A DNA stretch of 11,676 nt, taken from NCBI GenBank assembly GCA_004555765.1, contig SFHG01000051.1:1-11676 (forward strand). Reading direction: 5' to 3'. The DNA is from Bacteroidales bacterium (lineage in GTDB: Bacteria > Bacteroidota > Bacteroidia > Bacteroidales > Porphyromonadaceae). The notes below the pieces were generated by a model, which did not search any database, was not told where the DNA came from, and saw only the letters and a list, made by a program, of their open reading frames with translations. Of the stretch, positions 1 to 6,827 are shown in pieces (within the stretch, counting starts at the first letter, position 1; every line of letters starts with the position of its first letter). Both the position numbers and the translations under genes were made by a program.

Positions 1-16
1 ATGATTTTTGCTCCAT
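1..16 (-). CDS. 5' end of a further late gene, cut by the window edge
   Basis: Only the first codons are present. Reading leftwards, an ATG at 16-14 gives M-E-Q-K-S before the window ends. It starts three bases after the stop codon of the preceding minus-strand gene and has an AAGGA ribosome site six bases upstream, which overlaps the end of that gene. The spacing and ribosome site are what one expects for the next gene of the late operon. In phi29-type phages appendage, tail-lysin and lysozyme genes are still missing from this window, so one of them may begin here, but five residues cannot identify it. Confidence 0.55.
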
Positions 17-18
17 TT

Positions 19-570
19 TTATTCCTTTTTGATATAGCAACCCGTAGCCGCTGGAGTCAGCGCATATGCGGGGATGTGCAAAGTATCATTTTCGTCGTAT
101 TCGAATCCGATTCCTTTCCAATAATTGATTAATTGGGCGAAAGCATCTTTCAAATCCAATAGATTAACATTAGCGGAAATTAATTCGGTTCCGAAAGGAC
201 TGGATACGAGCGTTTTTCCATTTGAATCGATGGCGATCTCTCGTTTGGCGCTATTCAATCTAACGTTTGCTCTGCAGTTGTCCGCAGTGAGAACCGAGGA
301 ATCCGTTCCGTCCACTTTCAAGCCGATGTTTTCAATCTTTTTGCCGAAATTAACAAGCATTCCGATGTTGTTTTGTATATACGGTTTGAACAGCAATCTA
401 TCGCCGTTGGGCGCAACGGTCGTTTGCATATACCCAAGCGCTCCGCCAGCGTCCCACTCGCTCGCTTCGTTGTCGGTCCCGAACATCGAAGAATAATTGA
501 CGGCGTCGTTTCCTGTCTGCCATCCAACGAATAGTTTGAGATTGCTATTGTTTTCGTGCATTCTTTTCAT
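19..570 (-). CDS. Hypothetical late protein, possible head fibre or decoration protein
   Basis: A 183-residue protein that I do not recognise by sequence. It starts at the ATG at 570, preceded by GGAG about ten bases upstream; a second Met at residue 4 is an alternative. It has no signal peptide or membrane segment. It is rich in Asn, Ser, Gly and Thr and looks like a soluble beta-rich structural protein (for example G-A-L-G-Y-M-Q-T-T-V and S-P-F-G-T-E-L). It lies directly downstream of the major capsid gene, the place occupied in phi29 by gene 8.5 (head fibre), which is the only reason for that suggestion. Its DNA is clearly more AT-rich than the capsid gene next to it (18 of 60 bases are G or C at 121-180). 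A tail or receptor-contact protein is equally possible. Confidence 0.7.
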   Translation of the reverse strand: MKRMHENNSNLKLFVGWQTGNDAVNYSSMFGTDNEASEWDAGGALGYMQTTVAPNGDRLLFKPYIQNNIGMLVNFGKKIENIGLKVDGTDSSVLTADNCRANVRLNSAKREIAIDSNGKTLVSSPFGTELISANVNLLDLKDAFAQLINYWKGIGFEYDENDTLHIPAYALTPAATGCYIKKE

Positions 571-596
571 ATTCTTTTATCTCCATAAATGGGTTT

Positions 597-619
597 GCTT
601 CTTATTGACGGGAAGAAGC
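597..619 (-). other. Stem-loop between capsid gene and 183-residue gene
   Basis: In the 65-base gap after the capsid stop codon, GCTTCTT and AAGAAGC form a perfect 7-bp stem with a 9-base loop. On the transcribed (minus) strand it is followed by AAACCC rather than a run of T, so it is not a standard intrinsic terminator. It could protect the 3' end of a processed capsid mRNA or reduce read-through into the next gene; both are inferences. Confidence 0.4.
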
Positions 620-635
620 ATAGAAACCGCTCAGC

Positions 636-1727
636 TTAGGCTTGTTCCACCCAAACGTGGGTCATGACGTTCGGAGACCAGTACGCGATCTCGTCGTCGT
701 GGAGGACGTAGTTGATGAAGTCGCCGTCCGCGTTCTCGTGCGTTCTGACCGCGCGATACGCGTTGTGCAGTTTCATCGAGCGCTCGTCCGTCAGGATCGC
801 GAACGCCTTTTCACCGGCTTTCGAGCCGAAGTCTTTGACGGTGCGGACTTCCACCGGGAAGGCGAGCATATCCTTCTGGAACGCGCCAGCCATGGTTTGA
901 ACTTCCAAATCGGGGAGGATGCCGTCCTTCAAGATAAGGACGTACTTCGGGCCCTTGCCAGCGATGTTTCCGTTGTAGCTGTAACCCTGTTGTGGTTTCT
1001 TGAATTTCTCCGCGAACACCTTGACGGATTCGATGAAGGCTTCGCCCGTGGTGGAGTCGGTAGGCTTCGCGATTTTGGTCACGAGGTCGAGCTTGACCGC
1101 GTATCCGGTGGCCACGGCGGTGTCGAGCGCCTTGCCAGCGTCGTAATCCTTGATTACCACGCCGTTGGCGAATCGGTCGCCCTTTTTATATTTCGTGGCG
1201 GGATTGTAAGCCGCGTCGCTTTCAACGCTTTCATGCTTGGCGCAGACGGCTCCGATGAGCTCGCGCTTGCACTGGTTGAGGTAAAGGGTCAAAGAATCGT
1301 AGAGGCGCTTCACGATGCTGATGACGAGCTTTCCGTATTCGGCGGCGTCGGAGAACGCCTTTTGGATCGTGCCGTAGTCCTTCGTGGTCTTGAATTTCTT
1401 CCGTCCGAGCCTTTCGGAATAGAACGGAACCGCCCAGTCGGGGCGCGCGGGCGCGTCGTTGTTCGCTCCGCTTTCGTCGTAGTCCTCGGGGGACACGAAT
1501 CCAGCGTAGTATTCCTCGATGGTGTTGCCGACTTCGACTTTGAAGCCGTCCATGAACCCGAGGTCTTCGGAGAAGTCCCCGTCGAGGAAAACCTCGGCGA
1601 AGATTTTGTTCACCAATCCGGTGATGTCTTCTTTGGTGGCCGTGAAGCCAGCGTGCGACAGCTTGGTCGCTTGGTTGATGTAGGCGTTGGCAGTTGCTTC
1701 CAACTGCTCAAGGGTCATTAATCTCAT
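636..1727 (-). CDS. Major capsid protein (phi29 gp8-like)
   Basis: A 363-residue protein proposed to form the phage head shell. The assignment rests on context and general character: it follows the small scaffold gene with a one-base gap, as gene 8 follows gene 7 in phi29, and it is an acidic, soluble, single-domain protein of a size expected for an HK97-fold capsid subunit. It is shorter than phi29 gp8 (448 residues) and shows no obvious C-terminal Ig-like domain, so any surface decoration may come from the next gene. It starts at the ATG at 1727, with AGGAAAG upstream; Met4 is an alternative. The coding sequence is GC-rich (41 of 60 bases at 1441-1500). A nearly full-length open frame on the opposite strand is a by-product of codon bias. 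I cannot point to a capsid signature motif, so confidence is moderate. Confidence 0.72.
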   Translation of the reverse strand: MRLMTLEQLEATANAYINQATKLSHAGFTATKEDITGLVNKIFAEVFLDGDFSEDLGFMDGFKVEVGNTIEEYYAGFVSPEDYDESGANNDAPARPDWAVPFYSERLGRKKFKTTKDYGTIQKAFSDAAEYGKLVISIVKRLYDSLTLYLNQCKRELIGAVCAKHESVESDAAYNPATKYKKGDRFANGVVIKDYDAGKALDTAVATGYAVKLDLVTKIAKPTDSTTGEAFIESVKVFAEKFKKPQQGYSYNGNIAGKGPKYVLILKDGILPDLEVQTMAGAFQKDMLAFPVEVRTVKDFGSKAGEKAFAILTDERSMKLHNAYRAVRTHENADGDFINYVLHDDEIAYWSPNVMTHVWVEQA

Positions 1728-1728
1728 G

Positions 1729-1995
1729 CTATTTCTTTCCTTTCATGATTTCGTCCGCCAGTTCCCCGAAGGTCTTTGGGACGAATGGGGGCTCATCGCC
1801 TGGCGCAGGCGGATTGTCTTGGTTTTTGCCAGGCGTCCCGAGAAGGAGCTCTTTTATCTTCTCGGCCTGCCGAGCGATCAGATCCTCGGCGCTTTGAATC
1901 GATTTGACGCGAGCCGTGAGGGAATCTATCTCCTCGGGGTCTTTGGCGTCTTTGAGCTTCGATTCGAGCTCACTTTTCAGTTCTTTCAGTTCCAT
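1729..1995 (-). CDS. Head scaffolding protein (phi29 gp7-like)
   Basis: An 88-residue, highly charged protein. Residues 1-50 are a run of Lys/Glu/Leu heptad-like helix (K-E-L-K-S-E-L-E-S-K-L) consistent with a coiled coil, followed by a Pro/Asp-rich linker (about 54-72) and a short C-terminal helix ending K-G-K-K. phi29 gp7, the scaffold that guides prohead assembly and then leaves, is 98 residues, mainly helical, and encoded immediately upstream of the capsid gene; all of that fits here. It starts at the ATG at 1995 with a good AAGGAGG site about ten bases upstream. The start lies inside the 3' end of the holin gene (26-base overlap), and the stop is one base before the capsid ATG, so the pair is probably translationally linked. 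Confidence 0.72.
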   Translation of the reverse strand: MELKELKSELESKLKDAKDPEEIDSLTARVKSIQSAEDLIARQAEKIKELLLGTPGKNQDNPPAPGDEPPFVPKTFGELADEIMKGKK

Positions 1996-2296
1996 CTGCG
2001 GAATCCTCCTTACCGTAATTGTTTATCGTATTACCGATTTCTTCAAGGTTATTCCTCACCTCGTTGATTTCGGCTTCGATTCGAGTCATTTCCCCGTCGG
2101 TTATCTTTCCGTCCGAGGATGCCTTTTTTATCGTGGAAATCGCCTTCCACACGTTCATGGCAAGCGTGAGCAAGGCGCCAAGGATGCCGATGATGAGGAG
2201 GACCACGTTCAGGACCTCGCTCGTCGCGAGAAACGATGTGATGAGGGTGATTCCGCTCCCGAGCCACGCGAGCCCGCTTTTCGCTCCGTCGTTCAT
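1970..2296 (-). CDS. Holin (two membrane helices)
   Basis: A 108-residue membrane protein. Residues 9-28 and 29-50 form two hydrophobic segments separated by a short turn around T-S-E, followed by a charged, probably helical tail with the sequence S-D-G-K-I-T-D-G-E-M and a hydrophilic end. This layout is typical of small phage holins, including the family of phi29 gp14, which form holes in the inner membrane and release the lysozyme. I chose the ATG at 2296, which overlaps the previous stop as ATGA and has GGAGG about ten bases upstream, over a longer frame beginning at 2350 that would overlap the neighbour. Its place inside the structural cluster, directly before the scaffold gene, is unusual: in phi29 the holin lies far downstream beside the lysozyme gene. 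No lysozyme gene is present in this window. Confidence 0.75.
   Translation of the reverse strand: MNDGAKSGLAWLGSGITLITSFLATSEVLNVVLLIIGILGALLTLAMNVWKAISTIKKASSDGKITDGEMTRIEAEINEVRNNLEEIGNTINNYGKEDSADGTERTEK
2031..2040. repeat. Copy of the TTACCGATTT 10-mer
   Basis: TTACCGATTT, identical to 5676-5685 and to the complement of 6730-6739. It lies within the 3' part of the holin gene, about 35 bases upstream of the scaffold ATG on the transcribed strand, where a binding site could affect expression of the scaffold and capsid genes. Confidence 0.3.
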
Positions 2297-2751
2297 AGCC
2301 CGCTCGCCTCCATGCTGAATCGATTGATGAATTCGGTGGACCAATCCCAATAGATTGCGCGCAACCCTTCCACGGCTTCCCGATAGCGGGAAATCGGGGA
2401 TTGCATCGCGTCCACCGTCTCGCTCTTGCCGAACGTGGTGAGGTGGCTCAAGTCCTCGCTCGCCCCGTCTTTGTTCTGGGGAGTATCCGAGAACCAGTTG
2501 CGGCTGGTCGATTTCAATTCGTCCAGGAGTTTGGCTTTCACCTGCTCGAAGAGCTGAATCGATTTCCCGTAATAATCGGCGGTCTCCGCGAGATACCTCG
2601 CCGCGCGTTTGGCCTGCTCTTCGTCTCCGAGCTCGTGGCTTCCCACGCGGTCCTCGATGACGTCGAGGACCCAGTCGATTTCGGATGCGTATTCGCTCCC
2701 GATATTAGTCAGCTCGGCCTGAATCGTTGCCCTTGCTTCCGTCAGAGTCAT
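2293..2751 (-). CDS. Small structural protein, positional equivalent of lower collar protein
   Basis: A 152-residue soluble protein, predicted mostly helical, with acidic and aromatic residues. Visible landmarks are an N-terminal helical region (about 1-75), a central N-W-F-S-D-T-P-Q-N motif (about 84-92) followed by a Gly/Asp/Ser linker, and a C-terminal helix with Trp residues. It directly follows the portal gene, with its start inside the portal coding region (47-base overlap). The ATG at 2751 has AGGAG eight bases upstream, which supports that start. In phi29 the gene after the portal is gene 11, the lower collar that joins portal to tail knob, but gp11 is about 293 residues, almost twice this length. 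It may be a minimal adaptor; I do not recognise the sequence itself. Confidence 0.62.
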   Translation of the reverse strand: MTLTEARATIQAELTNIGSEYASEIDWVLDVIEDRVGSHELGDEEQAKRAARYLAETADYYGKSIQLFEQVKAKLLDELKSTSRNWFSDTPQNKDGASEDLSHLTTFGKSETVDAMQSPISRYREAVEGLRAIYWDWSTEFINRFSMEASGL

Positions 2752-3631
2752 TTTCTTTCTCCTCTCCGCCTTCGTAAAGGCTCTTGGCTTCCGTTCTCCG
2801 GGGCTTCAATGAAATCCTCGTTCCGAACGCTTTGGAAACGTCCTCGCACCATTTGGAGATTCCCATGGTGATGGCGTCCGCGTTCAGGTTGATTTCCGCG
2901 TTGTTCGCGTTGATTTCGTCCCCCTGGAGGCGCTCCGCCTTCTCCGCTACGTTGTCGATTCCCAAGCTCGTCAGTATCTCGCGCGTGGTCTCCTTGAAGT
3001 CGCCCCAGACTTCGTCCATCTTGGTCGAGTTCGGGGTGGGCTGGCTCGACAATGCGTCGATGTCGCCCGAGCCCATCGCCACGAATTCCGCGTCGTCGAA
3101 GACGTCTTCGAGCGCCGCCTTCATCTTCTTCTCGTTTTCGGGCGTGACGCGCAGGTAATAGGGAACCTTCTGCAAAAGGCGCGTCGTGCGCTTCGTCATT
3201 TGGATGGTCACCAAATCGTCCACGAGCAATTGAATCGACTCGTAGACGGGCTTCCTGGAGGGACGGGCGTACCCTATCACGATTTCGGGCTCCTCGCGAC
3301 CGACTTCCGTGTTTTGGATGACCGCGTTCCTCAATACCGTCTGCCTGATGTATGGGACTCCCCTGTTGTTGACGGGGACCCCCGCCGTGGGGAAGTTGTA
3401 CACGTTCCAATCCTGCGGAGCCACCGGGACGTATCCCAGGACCCCTCCCTCGAATCGGATGGCGGCCGCGCATCCCTGGAACCAAAACGATTTCAGGATG
3501 AAGTCGGATTCCTCCTCCGTCAGCCCATCGGCCTCGAAATTTCGGATCCACATATCCATGTACTTATTGAGATAGTGGTTTTTCCACGCCTGCCGAAGCT
3601 CGGCTATCTTCTGTTTCTTTTCCTTGGTCAT
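2705..3631 (-). CDS. Portal / upper collar connector protein (phi29 gp10-like)
   Basis: A 308-residue protein; phi29 gp10, the dodecameric connector at the unique head vertex, has 309. The N-terminus is a Lys-rich helix, followed by a long helical stretch (about 10-50), then a region rich in Gly, Pro and aromatic residues (Y-V-P-V-A-P-Q-D-W-N-V-Y-N-F) resembling the wing domain of this family, a central stretch with K-R-T-T-R-L-L-Q-K-V-P-Y-Y-L, and an acidic, Asp/Gly/Ser-rich tail. The connector is the channel for DNA entry and the docking site of the packaging ATPase. I start it at the ATG at 3631, two bases after the knob stop codon and with GGGAG upstream inside the knob gene; a frame extending to 3673 would lie wholly within the knob gene. 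Confidence 0.82.
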   Translation of the reverse strand: MTKEKKQKIAELRQAWKNHYLNKYMDMWIRNFEADGLTEEESDFILKSFWFQGCAAAIRFEGGVLGYVPVAPQDWNVYNFPTAGVPVNNRGVPYIRQTVLRNAVIQNTEVGREEPEIVIGYARPSRKPVYESIQLLVDDLVTIQMTKRTTRLLQKVPYYLRVTPENEKKMKAALEDVFDDAEFVAMGSGDIDALSSQPTPNSTKMDEVWGDFKETTREILTSLGIDNVAEKAERLQGDEINANNAEINLNADAITMGISKWCEDVSKAFGTRISLKPRRTEAKSLYEGGEEKENDSDGSKGNDSGRAD

Positions 3632-3633
3632 TT

Positions 3634-5664
3634 TCAAATCTCCCAATTGTGTTCTACCTGCTCCCAGTCCCATCTCCCCTGGTATTTGTGGAGCCTCGTC
3701 ACGCCCGCGCCATACGCTTGATCCAATAGGCTAAGCCACTCCTGGGACCACTTCTTGCGGAATTCAAGATTCCACTTCGGAACACCCTCCCAGTAATCGA
3801 ACCAGCGTCGGACGTGGGTGTTCGGAAGCTCGTCTTCGTTGACCGCGTATCCCCTCATGTAGAAGAGGTCCGCGATTTGCCTCCGCTGGGGCTCTATGAC
3901 CTCCCACGTTTCGACTTTGGCGCATCCCTTTCCGTAGGAGAGCCATAGGGACAGGTCGTTGGAGCCCGCCACGGAATAGTTCTCGAGCTGCAGGGAGCGA
4001 AGGTTCTGCTCATAGGATAGGTTTCGGTTTATTTGGGACGTGACCCCTCCGACGGACGTTCCTATCAATCCGCTCACGCCGCCGGCGATCATCGGAACGG
4101 ATGCGGGTACACCGCCTCCGCTCGCGAGCAATCCAGCGCCCCCGGCTATCGCCAGGATGGAGGAGGCGATCCCCGCGGCGGTCGACCCCCATGAGGTCGC
4201 GTCATCCATCGCCTTCCTCTTCTTGTCGTAGTTGTACCCGTTTCGCAGGTAGTTGATCCAGTCGCTGGTGTACAGGGGCAATTCGTTGTTTCGGTCGGTG
4301 ACCGCGATGAACGGATAGGATTCCGTTTCGTTCTTCCATTTGAAGTTGCCCCCATTCTCCAAGGAGAAGAGGAACGAGCTCGCGAGCGTCGTGGACGGCT
4401 CAAAGAATACCGATATGGTCGGATCCAGCGAGTTTTCGTCGAACGAAATGTTGTCGAAATAGACGTTTATCGCCGAATTGTCATACGTAACTTTATATTT
4501 GCAGAATTGCGAGCAATACAATTTCGGGTCGCTCAGCAAATAGGATGCGTCCGCGATGTATTCGCCTTTGAAGTATTTGGCGGGGTTGAAATCGAATTCG
4601 CCCACTTTGGTCCTCAAAGACGGCTCCACGTCCGAGAACAGGAAGCGGATGAATTCCCTGTCGATGAAATACGTTGCATCCTCTGAAAGGGGCAAATACG
4701 GCACTTCAACGACTTTCACCAGTCGCGTGTCCGTTCTGTCCAATTCCCCGATCGATTGGGTCGAGGGGGCGATGCCGTTGCAGGTGCACCCATTGAAACC
4801 CCTCACGGTGAGGTTCCCAGGCAAATCGATCGTGGTGAGCGTGACGATGCTGATGTAGATGCTCGAGCCCGCTACGAGGGTATCCCCGACGTATGAGCTC
4901 GCCTTCAATCTGGGAGGGGCTCCGGACGGCCTTCCCTCCTCCCCTTCGAATTTGATTTTGTCCGCCGTTCCGCTCCAGCTTTTGTCTCCGCAGATCCAAG
5001 ACATAGGGCCAGCGGAATTCCTCTTGAAAGTCCAAAGGAGGTTCGTCGCGTCTCCGCTCGGATTGAGGGTCACTTGCCTGAAGAACCCGTCGGAGGTGAT
5101 TTCGACGGCGTTGGTTACTGCCGCATGGCCGTCGTAGAGCGCGAACAGGGAAGGCTTCGCCCCCTCGGACATGGAATAGACGAGGAACCCTTCCCTCATC
5201 GGGAATTCGGTTTGGGCGGTCTTGACGAGCGTCGCCTCGATTCCCTCGTTGGAGAATTCGGTGATGGGGCGGTTGTTCTCGTCGTATCGCTTCCTCAAAG
5301 AGCGAACGCAATGGGACAACGCGGAGAAGTCCTGGTCGCTCGGGCGAATCGTGTTCAGGACGTCCATCACGATGTGCAATTTGACGGTGTCCGTGGCAAG
5401 TTGCTCCAGCTTCGAGACGTAATACCTCCAAGTCGTTTCCCCCTGCCTGACGGTCAGGTAGTCGTAGGGCGGAAGCGCGACTGGGTCAACGCTTAGCCTT
5501 TGGGGCAAAGCCGCTTTGATTTCCCCCTCGGAAACGGGGCGAACAAGCGAAAACGCCTCCACGCGCAAAGACTCGCATGTGGCGAGGTAATCGTCCAGGG
5601 AGTCGATGAGGAGGTTTCGGGACGGGTCGATGCCCGTCCGATAAAGTGTCAGAATGCTTTCCAT
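3634..5664 (-). CDS. Tail knob / distal tube protein (phi29 gp9-like)
   Basis: A 676-residue protein from the ATG at 5664; phi29 gp9 has 599. The N-terminus (L-T-L-Y-R-T-G-I-D-P-S-R-N) and the V-M-D-V-L-N-T segment near residue 100 resemble gp9-type tail proteins, and C-terminal R-G-Y-A-V-N (about 604-609) is another gp9-like element. Residues about 493-541 are Gly/Ala/Ile-rich and hydrophobic, matching the long hydrophobic loops of gp9 that are known to insert into the cell membrane to make a pore for DNA passage. An in-frame TTG at 5700 overlaps the ATPase stop, but it has no ribosome site, and the region between it and the ATG holds a perfect inverted repeat, so the ATG is preferred even though its GGAG lies very close. 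The stop is two bases before the portal start. Confidence 0.8.
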   Translation of the reverse strand: MESILTLYRTGIDPSRNLLIDSLDDYLATCESLRVEAFSLVRPVSEGEIKAALPQRLSVDPVALPPYDYLTVRQGETTWRYYVSKLEQLATDTVKLHIVMDVLNTIRPSDQDFSALSHCVRSLRKRYDENNRPITEFSNEGIEATLVKTAQTEFPMREGFLVYSMSEGAKPSLFALYDGHAAVTNAVEITSDGFFRQVTLNPSGDATNLLWTFKRNSAGPMSWICGDKSWSGTADKIKFEGEEGRPSGAPPRLKASSYVGDTLVAGSSIYISIVTLTTIDLPGNLTVRGFNGCTCNGIAPSTQSIGELDRTDTRLVKVVEVPYLPLSEDATYFIDREFIRFLFSDVEPSLRTKVGEFDFNPAKYFKGEYIADASYLLSDPKLYCSQFCKYKVTYDNSAINVYFDNISFDENSLDPTISVFFEPSTTLASSFLFSLENGGNFKWKNETESYPFIAVTDRNNELPLYTSDWINYLRNGYNYDKKRKAMDDATSWGSTAAGIASSILAIAGGAGLLASGGGVPASVPMIAGGVSGLIGTSVGGVTSQINRNLSYEQNLRSLQLENYSVAGSNDLSLWLSYGKGCAKVETWEVIEPQRRQIADLFYMRGYAVNEDELPNTHVRRWFDYWEGVPKWNLEFRKKWSQEWLSLLDQAYGAGVTRLHKYQGRWDWEQVEHNWEI

Positions 5665-5675
5665 GGCTCCATTAT

Positions 5676-5693
5676 TTACCGATTTATCGGTAA
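5676..5693. promoter_or_regulatory. Perfect inverted repeat upstream of the tail knob gene
   Basis: TTACCGA and TCGGTAA flank TTTA: 7 perfect base pairs around a 4-base loop, in the 32-base gap between the ATPase stop (5697) and the knob ATG (5664). It may act as an RNA hairpin near the knob start or as a DNA operator. The half-site belongs to a 10-mer, TTACCGATTT, that also occurs at 2031-2040 and, on the minus strand, at 6739-6730. Confidence 0.55.
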
Positions 5694-5696
5694 GTG

Positions 5697-6800
5697 TCAA
5701 AGGTATTCGAAAATCGAGCGGAACGCGAATTCCGTCTCGAGGGAGTCGCAGAGGTAGTCCTGCTCGCGGATGGCCCTCTTGATGTGGGCGAAGTGGTTCC
5801 GCTCCCTTCTATCCGCGATGACCGCGTTGCACATGAGGTCCGCGAAGTCGAATGCGTACACGACGCGCCTGCGCGAATTGTCGCGCTCGCGCTTAAAGTA
5901 GTATAGCGGATTGGAACCCGTCCAATCCGATGTCAGATAGGCTCCGTACGTGTCGCCTTCGTATCGGAAGCATTCGGAGAGGGTGTACCCGTTCGGCATC
6001 GGCCCGACGTGGCTTCCCTCGTCCATCGGGGGCCTGTTCGCGAAGGCCATCTTCCCATAAGACGTCTCCTCGTCCCAGTGCCGGTTCTCGGCTTTGAGCT
6101 TCTCCACCAGGAGCGGATTCATCCTCCGCCATTCGAACGCCCAGTAATCGCCCTTAAGGAAGCACCCCAATTCGATTTGCCTGGGATTGATTCCCCAGGC
6201 GCGCCAGTAGGGGTTCACGCGCGAATACATGTTCGTAAGAAAATAAAATCGGGTGTTGCAGACTTTCCGCTGGGTGTCGTAGAAAGCCAAAAACTTCTCA
6301 TACTCGTTGACCAGGTATTTCTCTTTGTTCTGCGGATTCACCTCGAGCTCGTCGAAGAGCGCGAATTCCGCGTTCTCGTACGCCGTCTTCTTGAGGTTGT
6401 ATTCCTTCATTCCAAGCGGGACGCAGTGGAAGAGGGGCTTCTTGTCCACCAGGAAAGTCGCGAGGCCCGTCTTGGAAGAGCCGACGACGTCCCCTTCTAT
6501 ATGCGGCCTAACGTGCTTATTCATCAAATTCGCGAAATAGCGGATGGAGGATTCGCTGACGTCCACTTGGTTGCGGAACAATAGGATGGTCGGGTGACCG
6601 CGCCTGAACGCGGGGAGGGCCTTCCTTATCAGGAAGCCCGTGGTCTTCCCGTCGTCGCGCGAGCAGGCGAGCGAAAGCATCGGCCTCTCCGTCCCGTCGA
6701 TTCTGGAGAAGTCGCAGTGGATGTCGTCGAAATCGGTAACTCGGTAATCCTTCATGCCGAACATTCTAAGAAGATTTTGAAAATTTTTCAATTTGCCCAT
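5697..6800 (-). CDS. DNA packaging ATPase (phi29 gp16-like)
   Basis: A 367-residue ATPase proposed to drive genome packaging through the portal; phi29 gp16 has 332. The fold is marked by a P-loop region at 46-53 (C-S-R-D-D-G-K-T, preceded by L-S-L-A), a Walker B at 146-151 (F-A-L-F-D-E), and F-Y-F-L-T-N at 185-190 in the usual coupling position, followed by S-R-V-N-P-Y-W. The C-terminal part (V-V-Y-A-F-D-F-A-D at 313-321) resembles the gp16 C-terminal domain. The Walker A deviates: the first Gly of GxxxxGK[ST] is Cys. The gene is the first of the late operon, unlike phi29 where it is near the end. The ATG at 6800 lacks a visible ribosome site, as do Met13 and Met16, so the start is uncertain. 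Confidence 0.8.
   Translation of the reverse strand: MGKLKNFQNLLRMFGMKDYRVTDFDDIHCDFSRIDGTERPMLSLACSRDDGKTTGFLIRKALPAFRRGHPTILLFRNQVDVSESSIRYFANLMNKHVRPHIEGDVVGSSKTGLATFLVDKKPLFHCVPLGMKEYNLKKTAYENAEFALFDELEVNPQNKEKYLVNEYEKFLAFYDTQRKVCNTRFYFLTNMYSRVNPYWRAWGINPRQIELGCFLKGDYWAFEWRRMNPLLVEKLKAENRHWDEETSYGKMAFANRPPMDEGSHVGPMPNGYTLSECFRYEGDTYGAYLTSDWTGSNPLYYFKRERDNSRRRVVYAFDFADLMCNAVIADRRERNHFAHIKRAIREQDYLCDSLETEFAFRSIFEYL
6730..6747. repeat. Tandem TCGGTAA pair within the ATPase 5' region
   Basis: TCGGTAA occurs at 6733-6739 and again at 6741-6747, one base apart, inside the ATPase codons for D-Y-R-V-T-D-F. The first copy extends to the 10-mer AAATCGGTAA, the complement of TTACCGATTT found at 2031-2040 and 5676-5685. 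It lies about 60 bases downstream of the ATPase start and so could be a regulator site of the divergent region. Coding constraint is the simpler explanation for the tandem copies. Confidence 0.35.
6777..6791. promoter_or_regulatory. AT-rich palindrome, possible operator in the divergent region
   Basis: TTGAAAA and TTTTCAA surround a single T: a perfect 7-bp inverted repeat. It overlaps codons 4-8 of the ATPase gene and ends eight bases before the -35 element of the divergent early promoter. Its all-AT core stands out in an otherwise GC-rich region. Such a site could bind a phage regulator that switches early and late transcription, as p4 and p6 do in phi29, but no sequence match to those sites is claimed. 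Confidence 0.45.
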
Positions 6801-6827
6801 TGCATATAGCAGTAGAACGGCTATAAT
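6800..6827 (+). promoter_or_regulatory. Early promoter for the replication operon
   Basis: A perfect -10 box, TATAAT, at 6822-6827, with TTGCAT at 6800-6805 (consensus TTGACA) and a 16-base spacer. Transcription would begin near 6834, leaving a leader of about 20 bases before the first early gene, which has a full AAAGGAGG ribosome site at 6840-6847 seven bases before its ATG. The -35 box overlaps the start codon of the divergent ATPase gene, so the two directions probably compete. Confidence 0.8.

Noticed and set aside
642..1721. 359-codon open frame on the plus strand opposite the capsid gene
   Set aside because: It mirrors the capsid gene over nearly its full length, has no supported start, and gives a low-complexity Val/Arg/Glu/Asp-rich product, as expected from the reverse of a GC-biased coding sequence.
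2748..3551. 267-codon minus-strand frame within the portal gene
   Set aside because: An Arg/Gly-rich out-of-frame reading of the portal gene; no ribosome site and no plausible protein character.
4706..5431. 241-codon minus-strand frame within the tail knob gene
   Set aside because: Out-of-frame, Arg/His-rich reading of a well-supported gene.
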